Shown here: in pieces, positions 23,124-32,815 of the stretch
Position numbering within the stretch: the first letter of the stretch is position 1
Layout of the letters: each line of letters opens with the position of its first letter
Assembly (NCBI GenBank): GCA_023614405.1
Contig: CM042684.1
Location: forward strand, 465,939,650-466,003,649
Origin: Avena insularis
Lineage: Eukaryota; Streptophyta; Magnoliopsida; Poales; Poaceae
Reading direction: 5' to 3'
Length of the DNA stretch: 64,000 nt
Position numbers and translations under genes: made by a program
Notes under the pieces: model-generated
Database searches by the model: none
Seen by the model: only the letters and a program-made list of their open reading frames with translations
What the model was told of the DNA's origin: nothing

Positions 23124-24904
23124 ATTGGCGCTGTCTGTGGGAAACTTGAATGCTGGAACCACGGATTCGATGGAATGCTCTCCTCTAAGCATCAACTCGA
23201 CGAAAGCAGATCCACGCCCACCCACCCATAAATCTGCGCCTATAGAGGTACCGGTATCTTTTGTCAGATCCTTAATGGAAGTCGCAGCGCAGATCGAAGC
23301 GGGTGACAAAAGCGAGCAAATCGAGATGAATCTGGGGGATCTTGATGGTCTTTATGACAATCTCTCTTTCGGATCAGACCCACAGTTAACCCCACCATGT
23401 GAAGCAAGCCCAGCAAATTCGGAACCCGAAGAAATCAGCGAAAGCATTGACTTCGGAATTTGGATCGCGGAAATCTATCCAGAACAAAAACTGATGGACT
23501 TCACTAGCTCATCCGACAGCATCTCCATTGGTGCAAACGATGATGTTACCAGTCCATATGCCACTAAGCACCAATTATGCGTGATCATCGGAGACGCCAT
23601 GACCCAGAAAGACTCCAACGGTAACCCAATTTTTAATCCCGATGATATACTTTCAAACCATAATGCAGGTAGTCACGACAATGAAGGAAGCCAAGGAAAT
23701 GGGGGAGACCCAACAGCTAACCGTGCAAATCGGGAGGAAGAGCAACCACGCGGAGGCGAGAGGAAAACTCTTAGCTTACCATACAGTGGATGGGAGAAAG
23801 CAAGAGCAGCAATTTTGGGTGCGGTTCCAATGACAACGGATGCTACCCACGAAGACCTATTGGCATACCAATATCTGCTTCATCGCAAAAAGACAGATTT
23901 AATCAGGATGTAGAGGCAACTCGACGAAAGGAAAAGGGTCGCCGACGAATCTAGCATACGGCGAGCGTAGTTAAGCTCCACCTGAGGATCAAGGAGCATA
24001 ACATGAGGAGCATCGCCAAGGAGAGGAACGTCCAGGTTGCGGGTTATCCCCGAAGAAGAGAGGAGCGGACTAATCCGAGACCTTGATATGTCATTCATGT
24101 TGATAGACCAAGATGGAAATATCAAGGCCAAAATAGCTCAGGCAGCCATTGTGGCCGCACAAACATATCTAATTAGAACACAACCCGCACCTGATGATCC
24201 TCGCGCGGCTCTCCACCACTCCGCCCTGATGAATCTCAGCTTGGTGGAGAATCTCTTTCTCAAGCAGATAAAGGAACCACGAGGCAACCCGACAGATCCC
24301 CACGCCATCGCAGCAGCCCTCGGCAAGGAGGTCATACCCGACAATCACGGTCGCCACATTGGGTCCACTTTTCAGAATTAGAACCGTGAAACTACGCGAG
24401 AAACGACATCACCCAGCGAAGGATCGATCGATCTAGAGAAGAATGCAGCACCCGAGGATACCATGATTGTGAAAGTGAGGAAGAGCAAGAATTATGCGGA
24501 GCCAACTGCTTTACCCGACGGGTTCGCAAGACTCCAGTGCCAAAAGATTTTAAGTTACCCCAAGATCACCAAAAGTACGATGGCCTCCAAGACCTTGAAG
24601 CTTGGCTGACAGACTATCTGGCAACTATCAAACTACAAGGCGGATCCAAAGCTACATCAATGCAAAGCTTGCAGCTGCACCTAACTGGTGCGGCACGCTC
24701 CTGGCTAAAACAACTACCCGAAGATTCTATAAGTAGTTGGAACGATCTTGAGGATAAATTTATCCGTAACTTCCAGTCTACATTCAAGCGACCTGCGTCT
24801 TTGGAGCAATTGCGGGCCTACAAACAAAAGCTAGGAGAATCAATACGAGCCTTCATCCAATGATGGAACATCACCAAAAATTCGGTTGAAGAAATATCTG
24901 ACGA
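23095..24904 (+). pseudogene. gag of element B1, N-terminal and central part
   Basis: The frame opens at ATG 23095, 29 bases inside the LTR, and reads through the PBS into a 272-codon ORF. That ORF is acidic and Ser/Asn-rich and ends at 23913. Continuation is in pieces (24037-24381, then 24460-24904). The last piece holds the retrotransposon gag domain, with blocks KDFKLPQDHQKYDGLQDLEAW, AARSWLKQLPEDSISSWNDL and FKRPASLEQLRAYKQKLGES. A TGA replaces a probable Arg after AFIQ (24861-24863). The solo LTR at 24910 interrupts the domain 40 bases later. The same start is conserved in B2, which supports it. Confidence 0.82.
23124..23142 (+). promoter_or_regulatory. Primer-binding site of element B1
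   Basis: ATTGGCGCTGTCTGTGGGA directly follows the LTR end CA. It matches the TTGGCGCCGTCTGTGGGAA site of Tat/RIRE2-type grass elements apart from one substitution. It lies inside the gag reading frame. Confidence 0.82.
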
Positions 24905-24909
24905 GAGGG

Positions 24910-26400
24910 TGATGACCCACAAGTATAGGGGGTGTATCGCAATATTTTCGATAAGTAAGAGTGTCGAACCCACCGAGGAGAAGAAGGTGCTGGCTAGTGG
25001 TATGGATCAGGAATTCTCTGCAAATACGTAGCAAACGGATTTTTAAGGGTCTTCGATAAAGCAAGTAAACAAAGTATGAGTAAATAAAAGACAGTAGGAA
25101 TAAATGCAGCAAGTGGCCCAATCCTTTATGCAGCAAAGGACAAGCCGGTTGTATTACTTTAAGATGACCAAACGTTCTCGAGGACACATGGGAAGACTAT
25201 CAAGTGCTTTCGCTTCATATAGTTGATTAATCTTCTTTAGCTTGCTAAGTGTTGTGTGGGTGAACCTGTGCTAATGTACCGCCCCATCGAAGACTAATAC
25301 ATACTTGTGATTATACCCCTTGCAAACATCCGTAAGTACAAGAAAGTAATTAAGGTATAAACCTAACCACAGCTTTAAACTCTAAGACCCTTGCGTCCCT
25401 TGTGCAACGGTTTCCTAACGGAGGTTCAGGTTTCTGTCACTCCGGCAACCCCTACGATTAGTAGCCAAATACACAATGCATTACCCTAGGCCCATATATG
25501 TGAAGTGTCATGTAGTCGACGTTCACATGACACCACTAGAAGAAGTACACCACAACTTAAATATCAAACTATTGAATCTTTCTCAACACAACTCCACTAC
25601 TAACAACAAGGCTTCTCCCATGTCCTCAAGAACAAAACAAACTACTCACAAGACATCATATGGATCATGATCAGAGATGGAATAATGAAGTATAACAATC
25701 TGAACATAAACAATAATTCAATGGTTCACTCAATAGCATCAACTACAAAGAGTAATCAACAGCGGGAAAGTTTCCCCTATGAACTAATGCAAGATTCAAC
25801 TTAATTGTTACAGCAATATGGAGATGATGATGAGGGTGCTGATGGTGATGATGGTGGTGATGATGATGATGATCCCGATGAAGTCCAGCTTGATGATGGT
25901 GTTGATGGGGACGATCTCCCCTCTCCGGGAAGGAATTCCCCCGGCAGAAATCTGTCTGCCAGAGAGATCTTTCTCTCTCGGTGTTTTTCGCCACGCAGAT
26001 GCGGCATAATCTTTCTGTGGTCGCTCCCCGAGTCTTAGGGTTTTGGGAGGATGATATACACCAGAGGGGAGAGGCTGGAGTGGGCCAGGGTGGCCACACC
26101 ACCTCCTGGCGCGGCCAAGGTCGCCGCTGGGTGGTGTGGGCCCATCACCACTCCGTCTTCTGGCAGCCTGAGTCTTCTGGACCAATAGGCTTTTCCGTAT
26201 ATTTTCCCGGATTTTTGATCTTCAATTTTGCCTCCAAATAGCACCTTTACATCGAATCCGACCGCAGCGGTCCATGCTCCAAAAGTCATCAACCATGCAA
26301 AAACAGATGAAATAACATAAGTATCACCTCTCGATACGAAATATATCAATGAATAATAGTGAATTAAGACATAGAATAGTGATGCAAAATGGACGTATCA
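24910..26400 (-). mobile_element. Solo LTR of an Athila-like Gypsy element
   Basis: This is a 1491 bp single LTR with ends TGATGACCCACAAGTATAGG (plus side) and ...ATGGACGTATCA. On the minus strand it begins TGATACGTCCATTTTGCATC, a common Triticeae Gypsy LTR start. It is flanked by a perfect 5 bp duplication, GAGGG, at 24905-24909 and 26401-26405. With no PBS, internal region or second LTR, it is a solo LTR left by LTR-LTR recombination. A GAT-rich simple repeat occupies about 25816-25890. The His- and Asp-rich ORFs across it are artefacts of that repeat. It interrupts B1 gag. Confidence 0.93.
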
Positions 26401-26405
26401 GAGGG

Positions 26406-27190
26406 CAATCGATGCCTTCAATGATGGACTTCGTCGACAGGAGTTTATTAAAGAACTAGGATGAACCAAGCCAAAGACAATTTCATAGCTGATGCAAATA
26501 GACAATCGTTGGGCTGATGGAGAGGACGCAGTACACAACAAAAGGGCCAGTTCACCTGAAGACGACAGAGACAGGAGCAATAACGACCGGAGATGATGAA
26601 CCAATGAGGGATACCATACACCCAGTTACGTTGCAGCAAGTTTCTCTGGAGGGGACAACCGATGAAGTGACGATTACAACAATGGATACCGTAGCAATAG
26701 GGACAACATCGGTGGAAGCCAGTCGCAGCAACGATACCAGTCGACGAATCGAGAACCACCTATGTCAGCAGGACAAATGTTGGAAGGACCCTGCAATATG
26801 CACTACTACATCGACTCAACAGGGAAAAGGCTATCAAATCATCTCCTAAAGGACCGTCGAACATTCTTGAAAATGCAAGATCTATGCAACGCAAGGGCAG
26901 CCGAAGCAGCAAACCGAGGCTAGGCTACTGCACCTGATGCTTTGGCCATCGGCATGCCACCACCACCACAAGGGCATCTGCTAGCAGGGCAGCCACAAAG
27001 TACAATACACCAAGACGATGAATATCCCAAGTTGAAGGGAGCAATGTCAATGATCCAGAAGGGGCCACCTTCTAACGGAACACAGAAATTGATCACTAGA
27101 CAAGTAAACTTGGCAGTAACAAAGCCATACACCAGAGTACCTCCATTGGTCAAAACAAGAAATTACTTTCAACAGAGTTGATCATCCATT
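26406..27190 (+). pseudogene. gag C-terminal region of element B1
   Basis: This resumes the gag reading after the solo LTR with AIDAFND-like sequence, homologous to B2 at about 30520-31200. It goes through a basic Asp/Arg/Asn-rich linker to a conserved MSAGQMLEGPCNMHYYIDS block (about 26760-26820) and on to an Ala/Pro-rich tail. Frames alternate (26517-26849, 26942-27181), and many stops occur at positions that are Arg or Gln codons in B2. The linker resembles the nucleic-acid-binding tail of Tat gag. No intact zinc knuckle is seen. Confidence 0.75.
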
Positions 27191-27199
27191 ACGGGTCCC

Positions 27200-27720
27200 T
27201 CAGCCAGGACAGTCAGCACTAATAGTGGAAGCGCAAATCGGTGGGTTTGACATGAGAAAAGTGTTATTGGATGCAGGAAGCAACATCAACTTGATTTACG
27301 CCAAATCTCTGCAGGCCATGAACTGGTCCATGATGAACCTAGCACCTATAGACACAACTTTCCACGGGATAGTTCCAGGGAAAGCCGAAATTCCATTGGG
27401 CAAAGTCCATCTTGTCATAGTCTTCGGGTCAATGACTAACTTCAGGTGAGAAAAGCTAGAATTCCAAGTCATGGACTGGCCATCTCAGTACCACGCGATC
27501 CTAGGACGACCAGCTTTCGCTAGGTTCATGGAAGTACCTCACTATGCATATCTGGTGCTAAAAATGCCAGCCCCCAATGGGGTCATAATAGTCAAAGGAA
27601 GCTTCAGTTGCGCGAACAACTATGATCGGGAATTCAACAAAATCTCGGAATCTATCTGGATGGAGGCGGAACTCGGATAGCTGAAATTAGCGGATGAGGA
27701 GTCGACACACGAAGGGCACA
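27200..27720 (+). pseudogene. Protease domain of element B1
   Basis: An aspartic protease of the Tat type. The active-site block LLDAGSNINLIYAK is encoded at about 27267-27308, followed by FHGIVPGKAEIPLGK. One TGA precedes EKLEFQVMDWPSQYHAILGRP (about 27450-27520), and the frame runs to 27680. It aligns closely with B2 at 31352-31800. The element has no RT beyond this point; within about 200 bases the strand switches to the antisense ORF. Confidence 0.82.
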
Positions 27721-27879
27721 CCCGCAAAAAGAAAATATCGAAAGAGCAAGAACGCAATGGTCTCGCAAAAGCAACCTATGCGGCCTCCAATATAGGTGCC
27801 GCATAGGAAAATCCACTGATTGACAAGAAGAGAGCACCATGACACGGAAGCATGATGAAGAACCCCAACAGTAGAAGCC

Positions 27880-28272
27880 GAAGTTCCTAAAGAAAATCTT
27901 TGCTTAGACGTACTTTACATTCAATAAAGTCCAACTGCCAGGTGATCACGCCCTTGCAATGTACTTACATCCATAGTTATCAATAAATGAATAAAGTATT
28001 CCACGAAGATACAAATTGCTATGGCAAACGAACATCAGTTCGTCGGGTCCTCAAACAAGATAATACAACATACAATCAAAATCTCGTATAAAACATATGA
28101 CCTTTTTGACATGTATAAAGTATTTCTACACAAAGTACAACGGATCAGCAAGTAAATAATCAGATAGGAAAATTTACAAAAAACTCTTCGTTTGCCTCCA
28201 AGCACTTTCAGATAATTCTAATGGAAGGTCTACGAGCAACGGCGTAATGAGGCGCCATATCAATAAGGTCAC
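27880..28272 (-). pseudogene. 3' end of antisense ORF in B1 (putative gypsy-type transposon family)
   Basis: Read on the minus strand, sequence entering from 51335 continues at 28272 with LIDMAPHYAVARRPSIRII, then a stop, then KCLEANEE, ending about 28190. The pattern matches C-termini of the plant 'putative gypsy type transposon' family, which ends in a MAPHY...RIIxLVEKxxEANEE-like helix. About 300 bases of probable 3' untranslated DNA follow (27880-28190). The assignment comes from family memory plus continuity across B2, so it is moderately certain. Confidence 0.6.
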
Positions 28273-28674
28273 TGACATGGGTATAATTACTCAGATGCTC
28301 ATTATTCACCATCCTACATTGGGTAAAAGGCCTGCGGCCCATAAGGATTCCAGATAAACAGCCCAAGGAAGCAACCGATAGACTTTTTTGTATTAGGAAA
28401 GAAACTATGAACCGACATTATCTTGGTGTTGTAATAGCGTATGTCTGAAACCTATCCGCATACAACTTTGAGACCCGGCCTATTATATATAGGGCGGGAG
28501 AAGCCCAAGCATGGGTACCGAAATCTAGAGGACAACTTGTAATAGAGTTTTTCCCCAATATTCAGGTGACTTTGTCTTCATTGTTTTCCTAACATCCGAC
28601 GAAAATCCCCAGCGTTCTCTTTCCATGAAACACAAGTCCATAACCATGGGCATTGCCGAGATCACCCCTCGTCA
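28273..28674 (+). repeat. 5' LTR of element B2
   Basis: A 402 bp LTR running from TGACATGGGTATAATTACTC to ACCCCTCGTCA. The TATA-like TTATATATAG is at 28483-28492. It aligns with the 3' LTR (50928-51329) with roughly 94-95% identity by eye. An ATG at 28646 lies 29 bases from its end, in frame with gag. Confidence 0.92.
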
Positions 28675-31180
28675 ATTAGCGCCGTCTATGGGAAACTTGA
28701 ACGCTGGAACCACGGATTCGGCAGAACGCTCTCCACCAAGCGTCAACTCGACGAAAGCAATTCCACAACCACCCACCCTTGTATTGGTACCCGCTGATTT
28801 CAGTGGCAGATCCGATCTAATCATCGGAAGCCTCGACTTCCAAGGAGACAACATACATCAATCACACCTTTCGGCCCTGATCACATCAGAACTGTCGGTG
28901 GGAAAGGCCACAGCCGCAACAGTACCAGCATCGTTCGTTGGGCCTCCCATAGATAAAACAACTCAGATCGAAGCAGGAAAAGAAGATGGCCAATCAATCT
29001 CACTACATGGAGAAAACCTAGCAAGCTCAGAACCTGAAGAAGGAAATGAGAATATAGAATTTGAAGAAAAGATGATGAAGATTTATCTAGAACTACGATC
29101 TCAGAGCACTACCAACGCACCCGCGAAAGCAAAAGATGACACCATCAGGCCACATACAACACGCCACCAAGTGTACATGATCAACGGAGATACCTCAAGG
29201 CCACGCGGCGAAAACGGTAATCCCATCATAAACCCCAATGATATCTTATCAGATGACCATGCAGGAAACCATGGCAATGAAGGAGAACACAACAACGAAG
29301 GAGAACATGAAAACGGAGGAGAAACCGCAGATAATCGCATAGTTCGAGGAGGAGGCGGAGAACCACGCGCAGAAGAGAGACCAGGACTTCAGCTACCAGC
29401 GTCGGCATGGCAAAAAGCAAGTGAGACAATTTCGGGAGCAGTCCCGATGACGGCAGATGCTTCACATGAGGATTTACTGGCGTACCAATATTTGCTCCAC
29501 CACAAGAAGAGAGAACTACTCTAGATGCAAAGACATCTTGATGTCTGGAAAAGGTTAGCCGACGAATCGAGTTTACGACGGGCCCAACTAAGATCTACAC
29601 GAGGGACCAGGAGTGTGACAGGAGCAGCACCACCAAGAAGAGCGACATCTCGATTACAGAATATCCCCGAAGCAGACAGAAGTGGAATCATCCGAGACCT
29701 CGACCTATTGTTCATGTCGATCGATCAAGCAGGAAACATCAAGGCAAAAATAGCTTAGGCAGCTATTGTAGCCGCGCAGACATACCTGATCACTACTCAA
29801 CCCGCATCCGACGATCCGCGCGCGGCCCTCCATCGCTTTGCTCTGATGAACCTCGACATGGTATGAGCCTCACTCGCGGAAGCAGAATAAGGACTCACAC
29901 AAAGGTCCCCACGCCATAAAAATAGTCCTCGACAAGCTGGACACACCCGGCGATCGCAATCACCACACTAGGCTCACCTCGTAGGATCCGAGCCGCGAAG
30001 CAACACAAGGAACAAGAACACCTAGCATAGGAGCAGTGGAATCAGAGCCGAAAATCGCACCTGGCGATATCAAGATGGAGATGATCAAGACAACCATGAA
30101 TTATGCGGGGCCAGTTGCTTCACGCACAGGATTCAAAAAACATCAGTACCGAAAGATTTCAAACTTCCACATGATCGACACAAATACGATGGGCTCCAGG
30201 AACTCAAAGCTTGGCTAGCAGATTATCTAGCCACCATCAAATTATAGGGTGGATCAACAACTACCACGATGCAAAGCCTACAACTACACCTCACCGACGC
30301 CGCGAGGTCATGGTTAAGGCAGTTACCCGAAGGTTCAATTGGTAGCTGGAACGATTTGGAAGATAAGTTCATCCGACACTTTCATTCTACATTCAAGCGA
30401 CCATCATCCTTGGAAAAATTGTGAGCATGCAAACAAAAATCCAGCGAGTCAATAAGAGCATTCATACAAAGATGGAATATCATCAAAAACTCAGCCGTAT
30501 CCATATCGAACGAAAGGGCCATTGACGCCTTCAACGAAATCCTACGATGATGAGAATTCATAGAAGAACTGGGTAGGACGAAACTAAAGACAGTATCATA
30601 GTTGATGGAAATAGCAAACCGCTGGGCTGAGAGAGAAGATGCGCTACATAACAAGAGCACGCGGTCACCTAAGGAAGACAGGGATAAACGCGACAATGAC
30701 AGAAGACGAAGGAACAACAATGGGAACACGGGAGCAAGTTACATCGCAGCAGGTTTCTCGGGTGAAGGTAACAACAGAAGCAACGACAATAATGGCGGAT
30801 ACCGTCAGAACAGAGACAACATCGGAGGAAGCCAACCCGCGCAGCGATATCAGCCAAGAGCACGAGACCCACCTATGTCTGCGATGCAAATGTTGGAAGG
30901 AACCTGTAATATGCATTTTTACGTCGACTCAGTAGGGAGGCGACAATCCAATCACCTGATGAAAGGCTGCAAAACATTCTTGAAGATGCAAAAGTTATGC
31001 AATGCAAAGGCAGCCGAAGAAGCAAACCGAGGGTACACATCCATGCCTGGCACACTAGCTATCGGTGCACCACCACCAGTTGCACCATCACAAAATTCAA
31101 ACGATCAAAACAACGAGTACCCCAGATCAAAAGGAACAATGTATATGATTCAGAAAGGGCGTCCACCCAACATAATTTAG
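28646..31180 (+). pseudogene. gag of element B2
   Basis: The frame opens inside the LTR at ATG 28646 (an in-frame ATG also exists at 28625) and stays open for about 290 codons to 29524. A 77-codon continuation follows (29525-29758), then broken frames. The gag domain lies at about 30140-30560, with blocks KDFKLPHD, SWLRQLPEGSIGSWNDLEDKF and FKRPSSLEKL, and several stops. A long basic segment at 30602-31180 is rich in Arg/Asn/Asp. It includes PMSAMQMLEGTCNMHFYVDS and ends in a Pro-rich tail. The likely role is the nucleocapsid/capsid of virus-like particles. Conservation with B1 (MGIAE(V/I)TPRQLA start) supports the LTR-internal start. Confidence 0.85.
28675..28693 (+). promoter_or_regulatory. 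Primer-binding site of element B2
   Basis: ATTAGCGCCGTCTATGGGA follows the LTR end. It matches the Tat-type PBS (TTGGCGCCGTCTGTGGGA) with two transitions, G to A. It is translated within the gag frame as part of RQLAPSMGN. Confidence 0.8.
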
Positions 31181-31259
31181 AACCTCATCACAAGACAAAT
31201 CAATATGGCGGAAACATCAACGTCAGCCACACCCGAGTATATCCATTGGTCAGAGAAAG

Positions 31260-31830
31260 AAATTAAGTTCAGCAGAGCAGATAACCCGCTCGGGGTCCCG
31301 TGACTAGGTCATTCAGCCCTGATAGTCGCAGCACAAATTGGCGGATTCAATATGAGCAAGGTCTTCATGGATGCAGGAAGCAACATAAACTTGATCTACG
31401 CAAAAACATTGCAAACAATAGGCTATCCCCTAGATAATCTCGCTCCAACAGAAACCTCTTTCCATGGAATAGTACTAGGTAAAGCCGAAATTCCTTTAGG
31501 CAAAGTTTTTCTTGACGTTGTTTTTGGTTCCAAAATGAATTTCAGGCAAGAAAAACTCGAATTTGAAGTCATGGATTGGCCATCACAATACCATGCAATC
31601 CTGGGATGACCACCTTTTGCACGATTCATGGCAGTGCCGCATTATGCATACTTAGTAATGAAAATGCCAGCACCAAAGGGGATCATTACGGTACAAGGAA
31701 GCTTAACACGTGTGGACAACTGTGATCGAGAGTTCAAGAAAATTTCTGAATCTTTTGGAATGGCGACAGAGTTCGAGAAACTCAAAAGATCGGCAAACGA
31801 ATAACCTCTGGAGGTAGCATGCGTTAATCA
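31260..31830 (+). pseudogene. Protease domain of element B2
   Basis: This is a retropepsin-type domain with active-site block FMDAGSNINLIYAK at about 31366-31407, then FHGIVLGKAEIPLGK and MDWPSQYHAILG. A TGA interrupts the following RP position (about 31607-31609). It lies between gag and RT in the expected order. It would cleave the polyprotein; the stop and upstream damage make it inactive. Confidence 0.85.
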
Positions 31831-31929
31831 CAATCAGGCTTTTGACACAGCTAAGGACACAAAAGAAGTACAAATCCACCCCACCGACCCGACAAAAACA
31901 ACTTTTGTGGCTTCTAACCTTGATCTCGC

Positions 31930-32815
31930 ATAGGAAAGCATGCTCATCGAGTTCCTCCGTGAGCACTGGGAGATTTACGCATGGCTACCTTCTGACATGC
32001 CGGGAATCCCCAGGGAACTCGCTGAGCACGCACTAAATTTAGATCCAAAGGCAAAGCCAGTAAAGCAACCGCTCCGACATTTCGTAGAACCAAAGCACAA
32101 AGCCATTGGAAAGGAGCTCCATCGCCTTACTGATGCCAATTTTATCAAAGAACTAACAAAAGAGAGTGGGTCACAAACCCAGTATGTGTCCCAAATAAAA
32201 ATACTACGGAACTTCAGATGTGCATCGACTTTACTGCACTAAACAAACATTGTCCAAAAGATCACTTCTTGTTGCCACGAATCGACCAAATAATCGATGC
32301 AATCGCGGGATGCAAACGTATCTCTTTCTTGGATGCTTACTCAGGATACCACCAGATCAGGATGAAGGAAGAAGATTAGGAGAAAACGGCGTTTATCATG
32401 CCCTATGGTGTATTCTGCTACACAACAATGCCCTTTGGCCTCAAGAACGCCAGAGCAACATATCAGCGGATGATGCAGAAGTGTTTGGGAAGCCAAATAG
32501 GCACAAACATACAAGTATATATTGATGATGTCATAGTTACAACAAGACAAGAATCCGCACTCATCAAAGACCTCGAAGAAACATTCAAAAATCTTGACAG
32601 ATTCAGTATCAAACTGAACCCGAAAAAATGTTCCTTTGGAGTCCCGTCAGGGCAACTCCTCAGATATCTGGTATCAGCTAGAGGGATCAAGGCTAATCCC
32701 GAAAAAATACAAGCAATCCTCACAATGAAGAAGCTAACAAATTTGCATGGTGTACAACAACTGGCGGGACGAGTGGTGGATCTAAGTTGTTTCATCATAA
32801 GATTAGGAGAAAAAG
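31930..32815 (+). pseudogene. Reverse transcriptase of element B2, split by Tekay insertion
   Basis: A Ty3/Gypsy RT of the Tat lineage. In order: HALNLDPKAKPVKQPLRHF, a damaged stretch near 32160-32230 with a frameshift, the LNKHCPKDHFLLPRID block, SFLDAYSGYHQIR, MPYGVFCYTTMPFGLKNA, and catalytic YIDD at 32518-32529. The KCSFGV and GIKANPEKIQAIL thumb blocks follow. A stop replaces a residue after KEED (about 32377). The ORF is cut at 32815 by the Tekay element and continues at 47648-47653, the duplicated AAAAG lying at the junction. Confidence 0.9.

Larger units (their letters stand above)
22739..28272 (+). mobile_element. Tat-type Gypsy element B1, left portion (resumes at 51335)
   Basis: This element has a 385 bp 5' LTR, a PBS, gag and protease in plus orientation. 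Near 27850 it passes directly into the 3' end of an antisense ORF. RT, RNase H and integrase are absent from the visible part. It carries a solo LTR insertion (24910-26400) and is split at 28272 by element B2. The antisense ORF continues on the other side of B2 at 51335. No 3' LTR was found; the right side is lost at or near the CACTA-like element at 51642. It is a diverged relative of B2, judging from aligned LTR, gag and PR. Confidence 0.8.

Noticed and set aside
25800..25890. Possible CRISPR-like or satellite repeat
   Set aside because: It is a plain trinucleotide (GAT) microsatellite without spacers; plant nuclear DNA has no CRISPR.
25743..26349. His-rich and Asp-rich ORFs of 60-125 codons
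   Set aside because: They translate a GAT/ATC microsatellite and flanking LTR sequence of the solo LTR; they are artefacts.
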